Source of the DNA: Begonia masoniana | Lineage: Eukaryota > Streptophyta > Magnoliopsida > Cucurbitales > Begoniaceae | Direction of reading: 5' to 3' | NCBI GenBank assembly: GCA_022432975.1 | Contig: CM039509.1 | Coordinates: 115,563-179,562, forward strand | Length of the DNA: 64,000 nucleotides | Part shown: positions 1 to 12,300 of the stretch, piece after piece | Numbering within the stretch: the stretch's first letter is position 1 | How the letters are laid out: each line of letters begins with the position of its first letter | Notes under the pieces: model-generated | Seen by the model: only the letters and a program-made list of their open reading frames with translations | Databases searched by the model: none | Told to the model about the DNA's origin: nothing | Made by a program: the position numbers and the translations under genes

Positions 1-536
1 ATAAGTAGAGTTCTTTTCCTTACCTAATACAATGCGTTTTGGGGCTGACCACAAAAATAAATATGTACGGGTTCTATCTCAAAGCGGATAATATTGTATT
101 GGGAAGACCGAGAGACGTTACATTAAATTATCATAAATAATAATATGTGGTTATTTGATTATCATAAATGTTAGTATTTAGTATGTCAAATTATATTTGG
201 GTCGAGCATGGGCCCGTATAATGAATCGTTTTAGGATTCTGATTTATGTTATTAATATGTGATCGAGTCATATGACTTATTATATTTTGATCTGATTATA
301 GTGAACCTCTCATTTCTGTGTGTTTTTTTTTTTTTTTAGATTTTTCGCGTAAATTTTGATATTCTGTTTTTCATATTCTTTTTCGTTTCTTGTTGGATTT
401 TCAAAAGTTGATTTTCAAGATTAATTAATCAATTAAAAAAGTTGAAGGGTGGCTATTAAATTTCTTAACAAAGCAATTAGGGCAAAAGATATATATTTTA
501 ATTATTTTTAATCTTTCCTAGAAAAGAAAAAAAAAA
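1..536. other. AT-rich intergenic DNA, nothing recognised
   Basis: No reading frame, RNA gene or repeat family was recognised here. The stretch is AT-rich with a T homopolymer near 325-340. Confidence 0.5.
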
Positions 537-1732
537 TGTTGTGGGTAGACACAATGTAAATTATGAATTTATAAAATAAGAATACTTCCATAAACAATTG
601 ATGTGAACCAAGAAGCGATAAATCTCATTGTCAAGGACCATGATCTATTAGAAGATAAAGGAGGTCCAACGAACAAAGCTTCACATGGTTTAGTCGTGGA
701 AACCTGAGAAAAAGAGCGATCACAACAAAAGCAAGAGACTATAAAAATAAAGAGCTTTGTAGCATGGAAGTAGGCCCCACAAGGCACGGAATTGGGCTCC
801 ACAAATCCCAATGGATTGGAGAGAGAAGGGTAGAGATCCACACAAAGTACAAATAGATAAAGATTCACGTGGGTTGGAAAGAGATAAAGATCCACATGGG
901 ATTTAGTTTATGACGTGATCCAAGTTGAGACCAAGTCAAAGCCCAAGAACATGGATTCAATTGAAGATACCTGCAGCCCAAAGACTAGAGTAAGAAGCCC
1001 AAGATTATTGGAAGATCCTTTGAAGAAAGGATGCGATGCACATGCACATGTAATAATTAAAAACACATGTGTCATGCACATGCACAAGTAGGAATTAAAG
1101 AGGACATGCGCCAAGCACATGCTTATACGAGGAATTAAAAAGTCACATGCAAAGCACATGCAAATCATACAAATCTCGTAGGAAAAGATCTTATCCAGCT
1201 GAATCTACTCAAATCAATTCAAATCATATTCAAACGTAGTTTAAGCGTGAGATGATATCTGATCATGCCAAAGATCATTATCTCACGATTTTATTAGTTA
1301 TTTTATCGTTTTATTTCTTTTATTTTAGTATTTTATTTTACTTAAAAATGTAGCCTATTTAATGGCAAAACACTTTTGATTTAGAAGAAGAAGTTTGAAT
1401 TAAAAATTGAATGTTTTTTTTTTTAGATGATTTCTCTTTAGTTCTTTGCGAATAACAACGATCTTCTTCAAGTCACGCTTGAAGAATCTCGCTTGATAGC
1501 TTTGGTTCTTACCAACGAGTTTGGTCTGGGTCAAGCTCCTATGTTGATAGCTTCGGTTCAGCCAACAGGTATGGCTCGGGTCAAGCTCCTGTTTTGATAA
1601 CTAGGGTTCTATCGAATTCTTCGATTGAGGTCTTAGTTCATTACTTTGTTCTTGCATCAAAAAGGCGTTCTTAGAATTATTCTACGTTGTTGTCGGGTCC
1701 CGGGTCCTTTCGATCCTAGGTTCGCATCAACA
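537..1732 (+). mobile_element. Possible solo LTR of a plant LTR retrotransposon
   Basis: The stretch starts TGTTG and ends CAACA, a short inverted terminal repeat as in LTRs. It has a TATTTAATGG core-promoter-like stretch near 1355 and an LTR-like end with GGGTCCCGGGTCC and CGATCCTAGG. It is less AT-rich than its flanks. No internal coding region or partner LTR is visible, so a solo LTR is the simplest reading. No 5-bp target-site duplication was found (left flank poly-A, right flank ATTCT), so the limits are uncertain. Short reverse-strand open frames inside it look fortuitous. Confidence 0.35.
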
Positions 1733-2494
1733 ATTCTTTTATATAAAACAAAATTCATTTTTACAACACTTTTTAGTGTTTAATTTTCTTAATATATAAA
1801 GATCAGGTAGAATTTACGAAGAACAAAGCCAGAACAGTTTGACTAAACAAACTCCATGTACAATAATTTCTCGAAATTAGATAACTAAAATATTATCTAG
1901 AAAATTTTAAATGAAAATAAAATGACACATCTTCATCTTAAACTTAAAATCTCCCGTTTTTTCTCTAAATTATCTTTCCTCATCTGATAGTAATGATCTT
2001 TATCTCTTGTTCTTGCATGAGTTAACCACATTCGAGACTCATCAAAGCCTTACAATAATTTAATCATGCAATTCTTCTCGGGTTAGACTAAGTTCGATCC
2101 AAATGCTCTAATGCATGATTACACTCTTGTAAAAATCTTTTATGTGATCAATACAACTATCAAACTAACAAAACATTAAGTTGCTAGACTACTTTATCCA
2201 ATTCATGTAGAATGTGAAAAGAATGGGTCTAGCAAGACTAACAAAAACTCGAACTATTTTGTGAAAAAGAGGAGTACCTCGATCTCCAAAAGAAATCAAA
2301 AGATGGCTTGCAGCCAATTTCTAAAGGCCAAAAAAAAAAAAAAATTTAGATTAATGTTACATGTTGAGGTGTCGATCATCTATTAGTCTATATTTTTTTT
2401 TTCTTAAATATTGACTAGGATTGCAATGACATTATTAATGTGTCCAACACTTGGCATACACATTATATTTTTTTTATTGTGATGTAATATTATG
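1733..2494. other. AT-rich intergenic DNA, nothing recognised
   Basis: No gene or known repeat was recognised. There are A and T homopolymers near 2329-2344 and 2391-2402. Confidence 0.5.
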
Positions 2495-2775
2495 TATTAA
2501 TAATGGTCTAGTGGTACCAGTTCATATGTCTAGTAAGACTACAGTCCGAAAGGTCCTAGGTTCAAATTGGGAAGTTCTTGCCAAAATAAATTTGTGAGAG
2601 CTGTATAGGCAACCCAAAACAGACAATATCTTACTGGAAAAAAAGAATTCGTTACAAATGGCATTAGACTGAAGTCTTTTCCCAGATCGAACCCAGGACC
2701 TGCCAGACTGAAGTCCTACTAAACATATAAATTGGTACCAATAGACCACTAGAGTAATTATTATTAATAATTAAA
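2495..2775. repeat. Inverted pair of tRNA-headed SINE-like sequences (foldback)
   Basis: About 85 bp at 2495-2580 reappear as an imperfect reverse complement at 2684-2770. Each arm starts GGTCTAGTGGTA, close to a pol III A box. After about 60 bp each carries a B-box-like sequence: GGTTCAAAT on the plus arm and GGTTCGATC on the minus arm. This is the head of a tRNA-derived SINE present twice, head-outward. ATTAATAAT-like sequence lies at both outer edges and could be a target duplication. A foldback MITE is the alternative. Confidence 0.45.
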
Positions 2776-3121
2776 ATAATAAATTATTTTAATCAATGAA
2801 TGAATAAAAAATAAATTTTTACATTATGCTATATAGAAATGTAAAACTAGAAAGTAATTACTATTTTTTATGATTTTTCTTTCATAATAAAAAAAATTAA
2901 AATATGTTTTTAGTTATTGTAGTTTACAGCATAAATTTTTATCAATTTATGTGGTTTTAAATAAAATTTATTTTATTTATTTGGATACGTGACATAAAAT
3001 AAACAATTATAGTATATATTAAATTGAATTATTAAAATAAATTCAAAAAAACCAATAAGAAAGGGAATTGAATGGGTTAAATTGGAAACAAACTAAAACC
3101 TTTTTTACCAAAAATCTAAAC
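2776..3121. other. AT-rich upstream region of the helicase gene
   Basis: Very AT-rich DNA immediately upstream of the helicase gene. No coding potential was seen. It probably contains distal promoter sequence. Confidence 0.4.
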
Positions 3122-3129
3122 TTTATAAA
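3122..3129 (+). promoter_or_regulatory. Candidate TATA box of the helicase gene
   Basis: TTTATAAA lies about 190 bp upstream of the chosen start codon. The distance fits a plant TATA box plus a 5' leader of about 150 nt. Assigned by position and sequence only. Confidence 0.35.
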
Positions 3130-3163
3130 CAAGCTCCAGCCAACGCCGCATAGTCCTGCTCCA

Positions 3164-3287
3164 ATGGTGGTGCTGATTTCCCATGGCAACCAACGTCCAC
3201 AATCCAAACGGTTGTGCTTGGAAACTAAACCCTACCCTTTATCATAAACCCTAATTCTAGCCAATGTTGGCTACCTGTTGCAGCTGA
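3164..3287 (+). promoter_or_regulatory. Two upstream ORFs in the probable 5' leader of the helicase gene
   Basis: If transcription starts near 3150, the leader has two upstream ATGs. One at 3164 opens a 27-codon frame ending with TAA at 3245-3247. One at 3264 opens a 7-codon frame ending with TGA at 3285-3287. Both close before the main start at 3322, so they could lower translation of the helicase. This depends on the unverified transcription start. Confidence 0.3.
3246..3254 (+). promoter_or_regulatory. Telo-box-like AAACCCTAA motif
   Basis: AAACCCTAA lies 68 bp upstream of the helicase start codon, with a related AAACCCTACC just before it. Telo boxes are common in plant promoters and leaders of growth-related and organelle-biogenesis genes, which suits a housekeeping helicase. 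Role inferred from sequence only. Confidence 0.35.
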
Positions 3288-3321
3288 AGCTCTTCCATTT
3301 CTCCAGTTCACAACCACCCGC

Positions 3322-6300
3322 ATGGCTTACGGGTCTATTTTGCAGGGCTGTTTCAGTTCAACCATGTCCATGTCTCTTAGACCCACTTCGCCCTTTCGAT
3401 TCCGCAGACCGCCTAAAGGTTTAGAACCTTTATTTCGCTACCTTACCCTGAAGAACAGCCAACCACTAGGGTTAAGGAACTTCCATGATCGCTCGCGTTT
3501 GACGCCGGGGGTATGGTGTTTTAGTTCTTCTAGAGAAATGGTAGAGGGGAAGGAAAAACAGCTGAATTTGGTTCGTTGGAGGCATAGAAGTGTTGCGTTT
3601 CCATTTTCGCAGTACCTTCAAAGCTCTAATTATGGGCGGTTTGCTTATCAAGATGCGTCCAGTGATGAATCGGATTACGAAATGGGGTCTCCTCAGCAAC
3701 AAATGGTTAGTTTATTTGACATTTTTGACAAATTTTGATTATGTGAACTGGTTTCTTGGTTTTATTTGAATTTGGGAAATGTTTAGTTTGAAATTTAACG
3801 GTGTAGCATTGATGGTAGCTATTCCTTCCAGTGGGAACTTTGAATCGGCTTTGAGTTCAAATGTTTTAATTAAGAGAGACATTCCATAGTTCCCGTTCAG
3901 ATCATAAGTTTCTTGACCATTGAAACTTAAGCAGTATGTTTTATTTTGAGGCCATGAATTATCTTAAGTTATATACAATGAGTCTGTTTAGAAGCTCAAA
4001 ATCGTTGCTGCTCTCTCTATCCCGTCAAATATTAGATATAAGATCTTTTAAAGCTATAACTTGTCGCATCAGAAGTTACCTTATTAAACTTAAACTTATG
4101 TGTAGTTATAAACTTCAACTAATTCAATTAAATTTTGATGACAATTCATTACGTAGAAAGAACCTCTTTTTTCAACAACTACCTAATACGTTAGACTCGT
4201 CCTTACAGACAAGAGATTTGAGAATTTCCTTCCCGTGATATGTTTTTTTCACGGGTAGAATTCTTGGGCAATAGTCGTCCTTTCGTTTGGCTTTTTCTGT
4301 GTGAACTGTACAGCATTTTCTTCTTTAAATACAATCATAAGATATAAATTTCTATCATTATACAAATTTAAATAAGCGCATTTGTGCACTGGAGAGTCAG
4401 AAACTCCCTTTTTGTGCCACTACTGTTTACGTGCCAAATTCACCATCAGACTCTAAATCTCTCTCTCTCTCTCTCTTCCCGTTGTGAGACTTGAGATCTT
4501 ATAGACAATTTTTTTTTTCTTTTTTTAAAGCTAAGTGCTGTTAGCTTTTGCATAACATGCATCTTTGGTTGTTAGTCTGTTGTTATGGCCTGGGGATGTG
4601 TTTTACGAACAGAGGAAAAACGTAGAAGCATTGGGGGCACCTTGTATGCAGGTGACAAATTGACATAGTAATGCAGTAACAAGTGATAATTTTTTCTCAA
4701 TTGTTAAAGTTTAGTCGGATTAAGTAAAATACGAAATGCACTTGATATTTATTTTTCTTGGGAGTAGATGTATTTCTTTACCACCCAATATCATTTTATG
4801 AACGTTTCATGACTTGGAGATATATCGTTGGTGTTTACTTATGATTATCAGGGGGCATCAACCCTTGATAATATTGATGAATGGAGGTGGAAGTTAACTA
4901 TGCTTCTTCGCAACAACGAGGAAAAAGAGATTGTTTCAAGGGAGAAGAAAGATATACGTGATTTTGAGCATCTTTCTGCAATAGCAACAAGAATGGGTTT
5001 GCATAGGTATTTAAGTTGATAATGTTTTTTCTTGTTTCGTCATATTCGATGTAACTTATCATTTGGATTCTTACGTCTGTTATTTTTGCAGTCGACAATA
5101 TTCTAAAGTAGTAGCCTTTAGTAAAGATCCTCTTCCGAATTATCGGCCAGATTTGGATGATAGGCGGCCACAAAGAGAGGTACTTTTATTAAATATTTTA
5201 AAATTTTCGTTATTCTGGCCTATAATATATATATTTCTACATTTGGACTGCTTTATGTGTAAACAATAGTAAGAATATCATAATTTTTGCTTTTTTATTG
5301 TTCGTGATATCCTTAGCCTTTAATCGCTCATAGTGAAAATTTGAAATTATTGTCGCTATTTCTTTCCGTGTGATACTAGGATCCTCCCTGATACAAACTA
5401 GTTTTTTATTTTCACAGGTGGTATTACTTTTTGGGCTTCAAAGAGATGTCGATGCTCATCTCAACTTATACCTTTCTAAAAAATCTATGTCTAAGAGTAT
5501 AGGAAGCTTTTCAGACGATCCTTGGTCCATACATGGCATTGGTGGAAATACTGCTTCTAATAATGTGCAGCAGGAGCCATCAACTACAAATAATATATTC
5601 AGGGAGAAGTTTCTTCAACGCATAAGTTTGCAAATGCGAAATCAGCAACAGAACTGGCAGGTTAATCGCATCTCAATAAATCTCAACATAGCTAATTACT
5701 AGTAATCCACCATACCTACTTAATCATCTCAAGGGAACTGTGTTGAACACTCGCCACGACTGATTTACATTATAGTATAATCTCTTTAGCTGCAGTTTTC
5801 AACTATCTCGATTACTATCTGTGTCATATCTGGTATTCGAGACTTCTATATTTTCCTATGTTGCTTTACAATTCAGTTTCAGGCAATGATTTAGAAATTA
5901 TGACAGAAGCACTATTAGCTGTTGCCTTGTTTCTTCTTATATTTTTGTAAGTTAATCGAACTTTGTATAAAAAAATTGCTTTATAACTATTTGTGCCAAA
6001 AAATGGCATGTACTTATTAAACTTTAGACAGTGATATACTTAAATTTATAGTTGAAGTTAGTTTTCCTGATTAGGATGGGTCATTTTAAAACTTTCTTCA
6101 GTTTCTCTCTTTCAAAACTTTCCTCAGTTTCTCTCTTTCAAAACTTTCTTCAGTTTCTCTCTTTCAAAACTTTCCTAAGTTTCTCTCTTTCAAAACTTTC
6201 TTAAGTTTCTCTCTTTCTCAATTTGAATCGAACTTTATAGTAATGTTTATGATTGGAATCCACCTTTACGTTTTACTTATGCAAGAAGGAAGCAAGGCAA

Positions 6301-9300
6301 ACTGAAGGATTGAGATATGTTGTGTTTTTATTGATTTTTCTTTATATGAGAGTTATATGCTTTATTTGTTATGTGTAGTAGGGGTAAATGAGATAACACA
6401 CTTTATAATTCTGTAAGAGATGGCAATTAAAGGCAGAGGCAATTATGCTGAATTTTATGATTGTGTGATGGAGAGTTGCAGATTCTCTGGAATCTTTCTG
6501 CATTGATTTTCTTCTGGTTAAATACAATTAGCTACTGTTAATGTTCTTCTGGGTTGTTGTGCAGACTAACTGTTAATTAGATGCAAACGATATCGTATAT
6601 TGTTTTTTAGCCATTTTACTTTTCATGTTTCTATAAATGAGTTTGTTTCATTTTTAATACATCATTAGGTTGAACCTAATTATTGCAATTTTCACTGACT
6701 TGGGCATTATTGTGTAAAATTAAAACGTTGGATTTTTCCTGAAAGTTTTTTGTCAGCTATTCAGTGCGGGCATTTATTCATTCTTAATCTTCATCTGCTA
6801 AATATGACTACAATTTTTTTTCAAATCCTTGAATATGTTTTCAATTGTCATAATTATACAGGATTCTCCCGAAGGCCAAAAGATGGATGAATTTCGTAGA
6901 AGTCTCCCTGCATTCAAGGAGAAGGATATGCTGTTGAAAGCCGTTGCAGAAAACCAGGTAGATTGAATTGTTTGAAATCAAGGCAGTTTTTCCCTCAACT
7001 CTCTGCACGTATGGGAAGTTTCTTGGTTGTACCTCATTATTATAACTTATAATAATATCCTATATTAGACTTTTGGACATTATGGGATTAAAATACAACC
7101 TTTGAAGAAAATGTGGAGTTCTTTGATAAAACTGGTAGAGAGATGCTACCTTTAGATTTTTTCATGTATTTCCAATTCTCCTTCCTTTTTCTCTAAACTT
7201 GAATGTTTTTATCAAATCAGCATACCCATGCAAATGCAAGTTCCTTGTGTAAATTTGTCTGTAAATTATTTCGTTGATGTTTAATATCTTTAGATATATA
7301 GGTAAACTGTGTTGGACATATTGAAAGAGAGCAGACTTTAATTTCCCTAATTAGGTTGTGTGGCAGTATTTAATGCTCTAGGCTAGTATTAATGAAATAG
7401 AATTATTATGTTCTCTTTCTCAGCAAATTTACATAATGACTATTGCAGGTGGTTGTTGTCTCTGGTGAAACTGGCTGTGGCAAAACGACTCAACTTCCCC
7501 AATATATTCTAGAATCGGAAATTAATGCTGCCCGTGGAGCTTTGTGTAGCATAATTTGTACCCAGCCAAGACGAATATCAGCGATGTCTGCATCTGAAAG
7601 AGTTGCTGCAGAGCGTGGAGAAAAACTGGGAGAATCTGTAAGTTTCTAGATACAAGTTTTTAGCTCTTGTCAGACCTTAGTTTGATCCTTTTGCTTATTA
7701 CACTGATTGTAATTAACTCACTCCTTTTGAAGGTTGGTTACAAAGTTCGATTGGAAGGAATTAAAGGGAAGGATACCCGTCTTCTGTTTTGCACCACCGG
7801 TGTATTATTGAGGAGATTACTCGTTGACAGAAATTTAAAAGGTGTTACTCATGTTATTGTTGATGAGATTCATGAGCGTGGAATGAATGAAGGTATTTTT
7901 TGATATCAAAAGTTTTCTTCCTCCATTTTGAATGTTGAGTATAATTGTTGTTGGATTTCTGGCAGATTTTCTTCTGATTGTACTGAAGGATCTTCTACCT
8001 CGTCGACCTGAGTTGAGGTTGATTTTGATGAGTGCTACCTTAAATGCAGAGCTTTTCTCTTCTTATTTTGGTGGTGCTCCTAAAATCCATATTCCTGTAA
8101 GTAAAAACTATAACAAACATCATTTAGATTAAAATTGCTAATACCGATGTTTATATGTTGTGAATAACAATGAGACCTAGTACCAAGAATGGTTGAGATT
8201 AAAATTGCTAATACTGTGAATAACAATGAGACCTAGTACCTAGACTCGTCGAGGTCAAAACATGTATCAAGATCAATTTTTTAATGAACAAATCAAGGTA
8301 ATTAATTGTTATGGTAATACAAATCTAAGATTTTGCACTTTTGAAATTAAAAAAAAAATCCAAAACGAATCCTTGCCTTAAAATTGAGACTTCCAAGTTT
8401 CGTCGTTAACTTTTGAGTGTTGTCAGGGTGAGTTTGTTTATCGGCTTTTGTGTATTAGTTTTGTTTTTTATTTGGTTAGTAAATTTGTATTAATGCATGA
8501 AGTGTATTATGTAAGGAAGAGAGCAACAAAAATGCAATAAGTCCACTAGAAAAAAAGAGAAAGTTTGACCTTTTGCTTCTTTTTTATATTAGCAAAAGTT
8601 AAAAGCAAATTATTTCAAACAAAGTCATTTTTTCGAAAGTGAGAGTGGCAGAATCAAACCTTATTATGGATGCATCAACACCAGATCGGTGTTCTATAGG
8701 ACTGGTTTCGCTGAAAAGAACTAAACAACTAGAGTCATGAATAGCCAGAAATTCGAAGCATTAGGATGTACAATTGAACTAGAAAAGTTAATTATTAATT
8801 TATTATCCTTTCTAAACTTTTAACCCACTTTTTGACTCTGCTGAGTTAGCTTCCTTTAAAGCCATTTTTCTTCTTCATGCATACGTAAACCATATGAGAG
8901 GTGTATCAATTCCCTTGTCCAAAAATTCGCCTAGTTCTCAAGGTAAAAGCCTGGAAAATGGTTTTAAATGTAATAGAAATCCTCCCATGTAGCATCACAG
9001 AATGGGAAATCCCTCCCTCTCCTTAAAAAATGGGAATAGAAATCCCTCTCCTTTTCCTCTAATGTCAGCCCCCCATCTCTAACCATTGACGTCAAACTTA
9101 TGTAACTGATTTCTTCAGATTCTATAAGTTAGCCACAGAATGAAAAAAAATTAAGTCTCCTCTACTGGCAGCATACATCAAGATAATTGATGCCGATGGA
9201 TCTCCACTGCCAATAAACTCTATTCCAACTTATGCAGCTTGGCCCGAAATTACGACTACAAAGTACTGTCAACGGTTTAGGTTGGCGAGGGCTATCAATC

Positions 9301-12300
9301 GGAGGGAAGTTCTATGGCCAGTTCCAATTCATCAACTGAAAGCTCGCTTTGAGAGCTTATCCTAACTTTTTCCTCATGCGAGACATCTAACACCAGTTCT
9401 GGTCATTTTTAATTATGAATGTCATGCATGACCTTGTGTTTATTATAATTTAGTTCCCTCACGCGTATAAATTTTATGCCATTATATTTGTCTTTAGAAA
9501 CCAATTGTTTTCTCTAGAACATGACATGGACTACCTATTATCCCATAGGAAAGCCTTATAAAATGGCAATTTGATTAAAATTCTTATGCCATACACTTTT
9601 AAATGTTTGTCAGAGTAGAGGTCTAGATCTCTAGGTAATTGTTGAGAATGAATGAAGGATTAGAAACTTCAAAAATAATATTGGTGAGATGACATAGTTT
9701 GTTATGGTATTTGGGGATGTTTTGTCAGCTAAGGAGTAGGAAAGAGATATATATGGAAAGAAGGTAAGAATGAAGGTTATCATTGATCATTTTCATCAAT
9801 GTTGAAATAGAGAGATAAAAGTAAAGGTAATTTCTGGGTTAATGATATTGTTCCAGGCTTGTGGTTAGTTTATTTAGAATATAATTTCTGAGTCTTTTGC
9901 ATTCTTGCTGAACTTGTGGTAGTTTTTCAATGTTCACTATGCATTAATAAGATTCGTCAAACTTTAATAATATCAATTGATAGTTGCACATGTAACTATC
10001 TATTTTTTTTTCTGTTACATCTTAAGTGCCAATTGTACATTTTTTAGCATGTTTATTTCATCGGGTATGGTAATTTTTTTTTCTTAATTGGCCATTCACA
10101 CCTGTGTTTTTTAGGGTTTTACACATCCTGTGCGAGCCCACTTTTTGGAGAATATCCTGGAAATGACGGGCTATCGTTTGACACCCTATAATCAAATTGA
10201 TGACTATGGTCAAGAAAAGGTTTGGAAAATGCAGAAACAAACTCAATCTCTTAAAAGAAGGAAGAGCACAATAGCTTCTTCCATTGAGGTAAATGAGCTT
10301 CACAATTCTTCTGCATCTCCATCGCTCTTATTGTACATTCGGGCATTTTTTTCTTCATTGATTTATCTTCCTCCATTGGGTCCATTTCAGGATGCGCTAG
10401 AGACTGCTGATTTTAATGGATATAGCACTGGTACTCGCGAGTCTCTATCCTGCTGGAATCCTGATTCCATTGGTTTTAACTTGATCGAGCATGTTCTTTG
10501 TTACATAAGCAAGAAAGAAAGGCCTGGTGCAATTTTGGTATTTATGACTGGTTGGGACGACATAAACTGTTTAAAGGATCAGCTCCAATCTCACCCCTTG
10601 TTGGGAGATCCTAGCAGAGTTTTGCTGCTTGCATGCCATGGTTCTATGGCCAGCTCTGAGCAGGTTACATAATCTCTGAATCTCCTTAAATCTATTGATA
10701 TTTATATGTGCATTTAAAAAGAAATATTCATCAAATTTGTTTATTGGCTTATTTTTCTGACGTTTTGGCCCGCAGAGGTTAATATTTGATAAGCCTGAAG
10801 ATGGAATACGGAAAATAGTCCTAGCGACCAACATGGCTGAGACTAGTATCACCATCAATGATGTGGTTTTTGTAGTTGATTGTGGAAAAGCAAAGGAAAC
10901 ATCATATGATGCACTGAATAACACTCCTTGTTTGCTTCCATCTTGGATATCAAAGGCTGCAGCACGACAAGTAAGAAAAATTGCACTGTTCATGTTTTAT
11001 CTTTTGTAGTTTGTTAAGGTGAAAAAATAAGATGACCTTGTCGTGAACTTTTGATGATGATGTTCTTGTTGTAGGGTGCTTTTGGCTTTTCGTTTAATCT
11101 GTTTCCTGTTAGGAAAATGACTGAAAAAACTTTTTAATTGTCGTTGTTTAGCTTGCCTATGTCCACATTTGTGGTTTTGGTGGTATTGTTTTTGTAAGTT
11201 TTCTTTGATTAAAACAAGAAGAAAATGTTTTCTGATGAGAACTGTGTAAAGTTCCTGAGTTGCATATTTGGCGACAGTTTACTTACTATCATTATGAAAA
11301 TAATATGGAGAGGATCTTGTATCAAAGAATGGAATTCTTTTAATGTTTACATCTATTTCTTGCACAAGCGTCTGTTTGCATTATTACTAATTAGATATAA
11401 CTCAATGTGTACATCTATTATTAGAGAAAAGGAAGAGCTGGACGGGTTCAACCTGGCGAGGCTTTTCATCTGTACCCAAGATGTGTATATGATGCTTTTT
11501 CTGATTATCAATTACCAGAACTTTTGAGAACGCCATTACAGTCTTTGTGTTTGCAAATCAAAAGTCTGCAACTAGGAAGTATTTCAGAGTTTCTAGCGAA
11601 GGCATTGCAGTCACCTGAACCTTTATCGGTAAATTCAGTGTTGGTTTCATTCTCAAACACGTGTGGAAGATACTTAGCTGGCTAGGTTTTGAAGTTTTAG
11701 TTTCAGGTTCCCTCTACTCTATTCTTTATGCCTTCTGATGCAGTAACGCTGAATTATCTTTTCTTTTTTTTAGGTTCAAAATGCTGTTGAGTATTTGAAA
11801 ACTATCGGAGCATTTGACGAGAAAGAGAATCTGACAGTGCTAGGTGGACATCTACTTTCCTTCCCTTGCTATCTTCTTTAGATAAATTTTTTGTACTGCT
11901 GGCTATGTCACTCCATTACCATATGAGATGTATCTGCAAGATGTACGCATCTTTTTGTGTGCATTTATAATTTTGGAAACTAAAAAAATTGTAATGGAGT
12001 GAAAGTAAAGGGAGTAAGAGGAGTATAAAGTTTTCTTCTCCTCCCATAACAATTATATTGTTTTTTTTTTCCAATACATAGTAGTTGTGCTATTTGTTTT
12101 GTAGAAAAAAAAAAAATAACTTAAGGGTTTAAAATTGTACAGGTCGCCACTTATCAATGCTTCCAGTGGAACCTAAGCTTGGAAAAATGCTCGTGTATGG
12201 AGCTATTTTCAACTGTCTAGATCCAATAATGACAGTTGTTGCTGGTCTTAGTGTAAGAGATCCTTTCCTAATGCCATTCGACAAGAAGGACGTAAGTTTG

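Noticed and set aside
569..1168. Two reverse-strand ORFs of 108 and 86 codons
   Set aside because: Low-complexity composition inside a probable LTR, with no recognisable domain.
2504..2580. Possible tRNA gene from A/B-box-like motifs
   Set aside because: No cloverleaf could be formed and a second inverted copy is present; a SINE head fits better.
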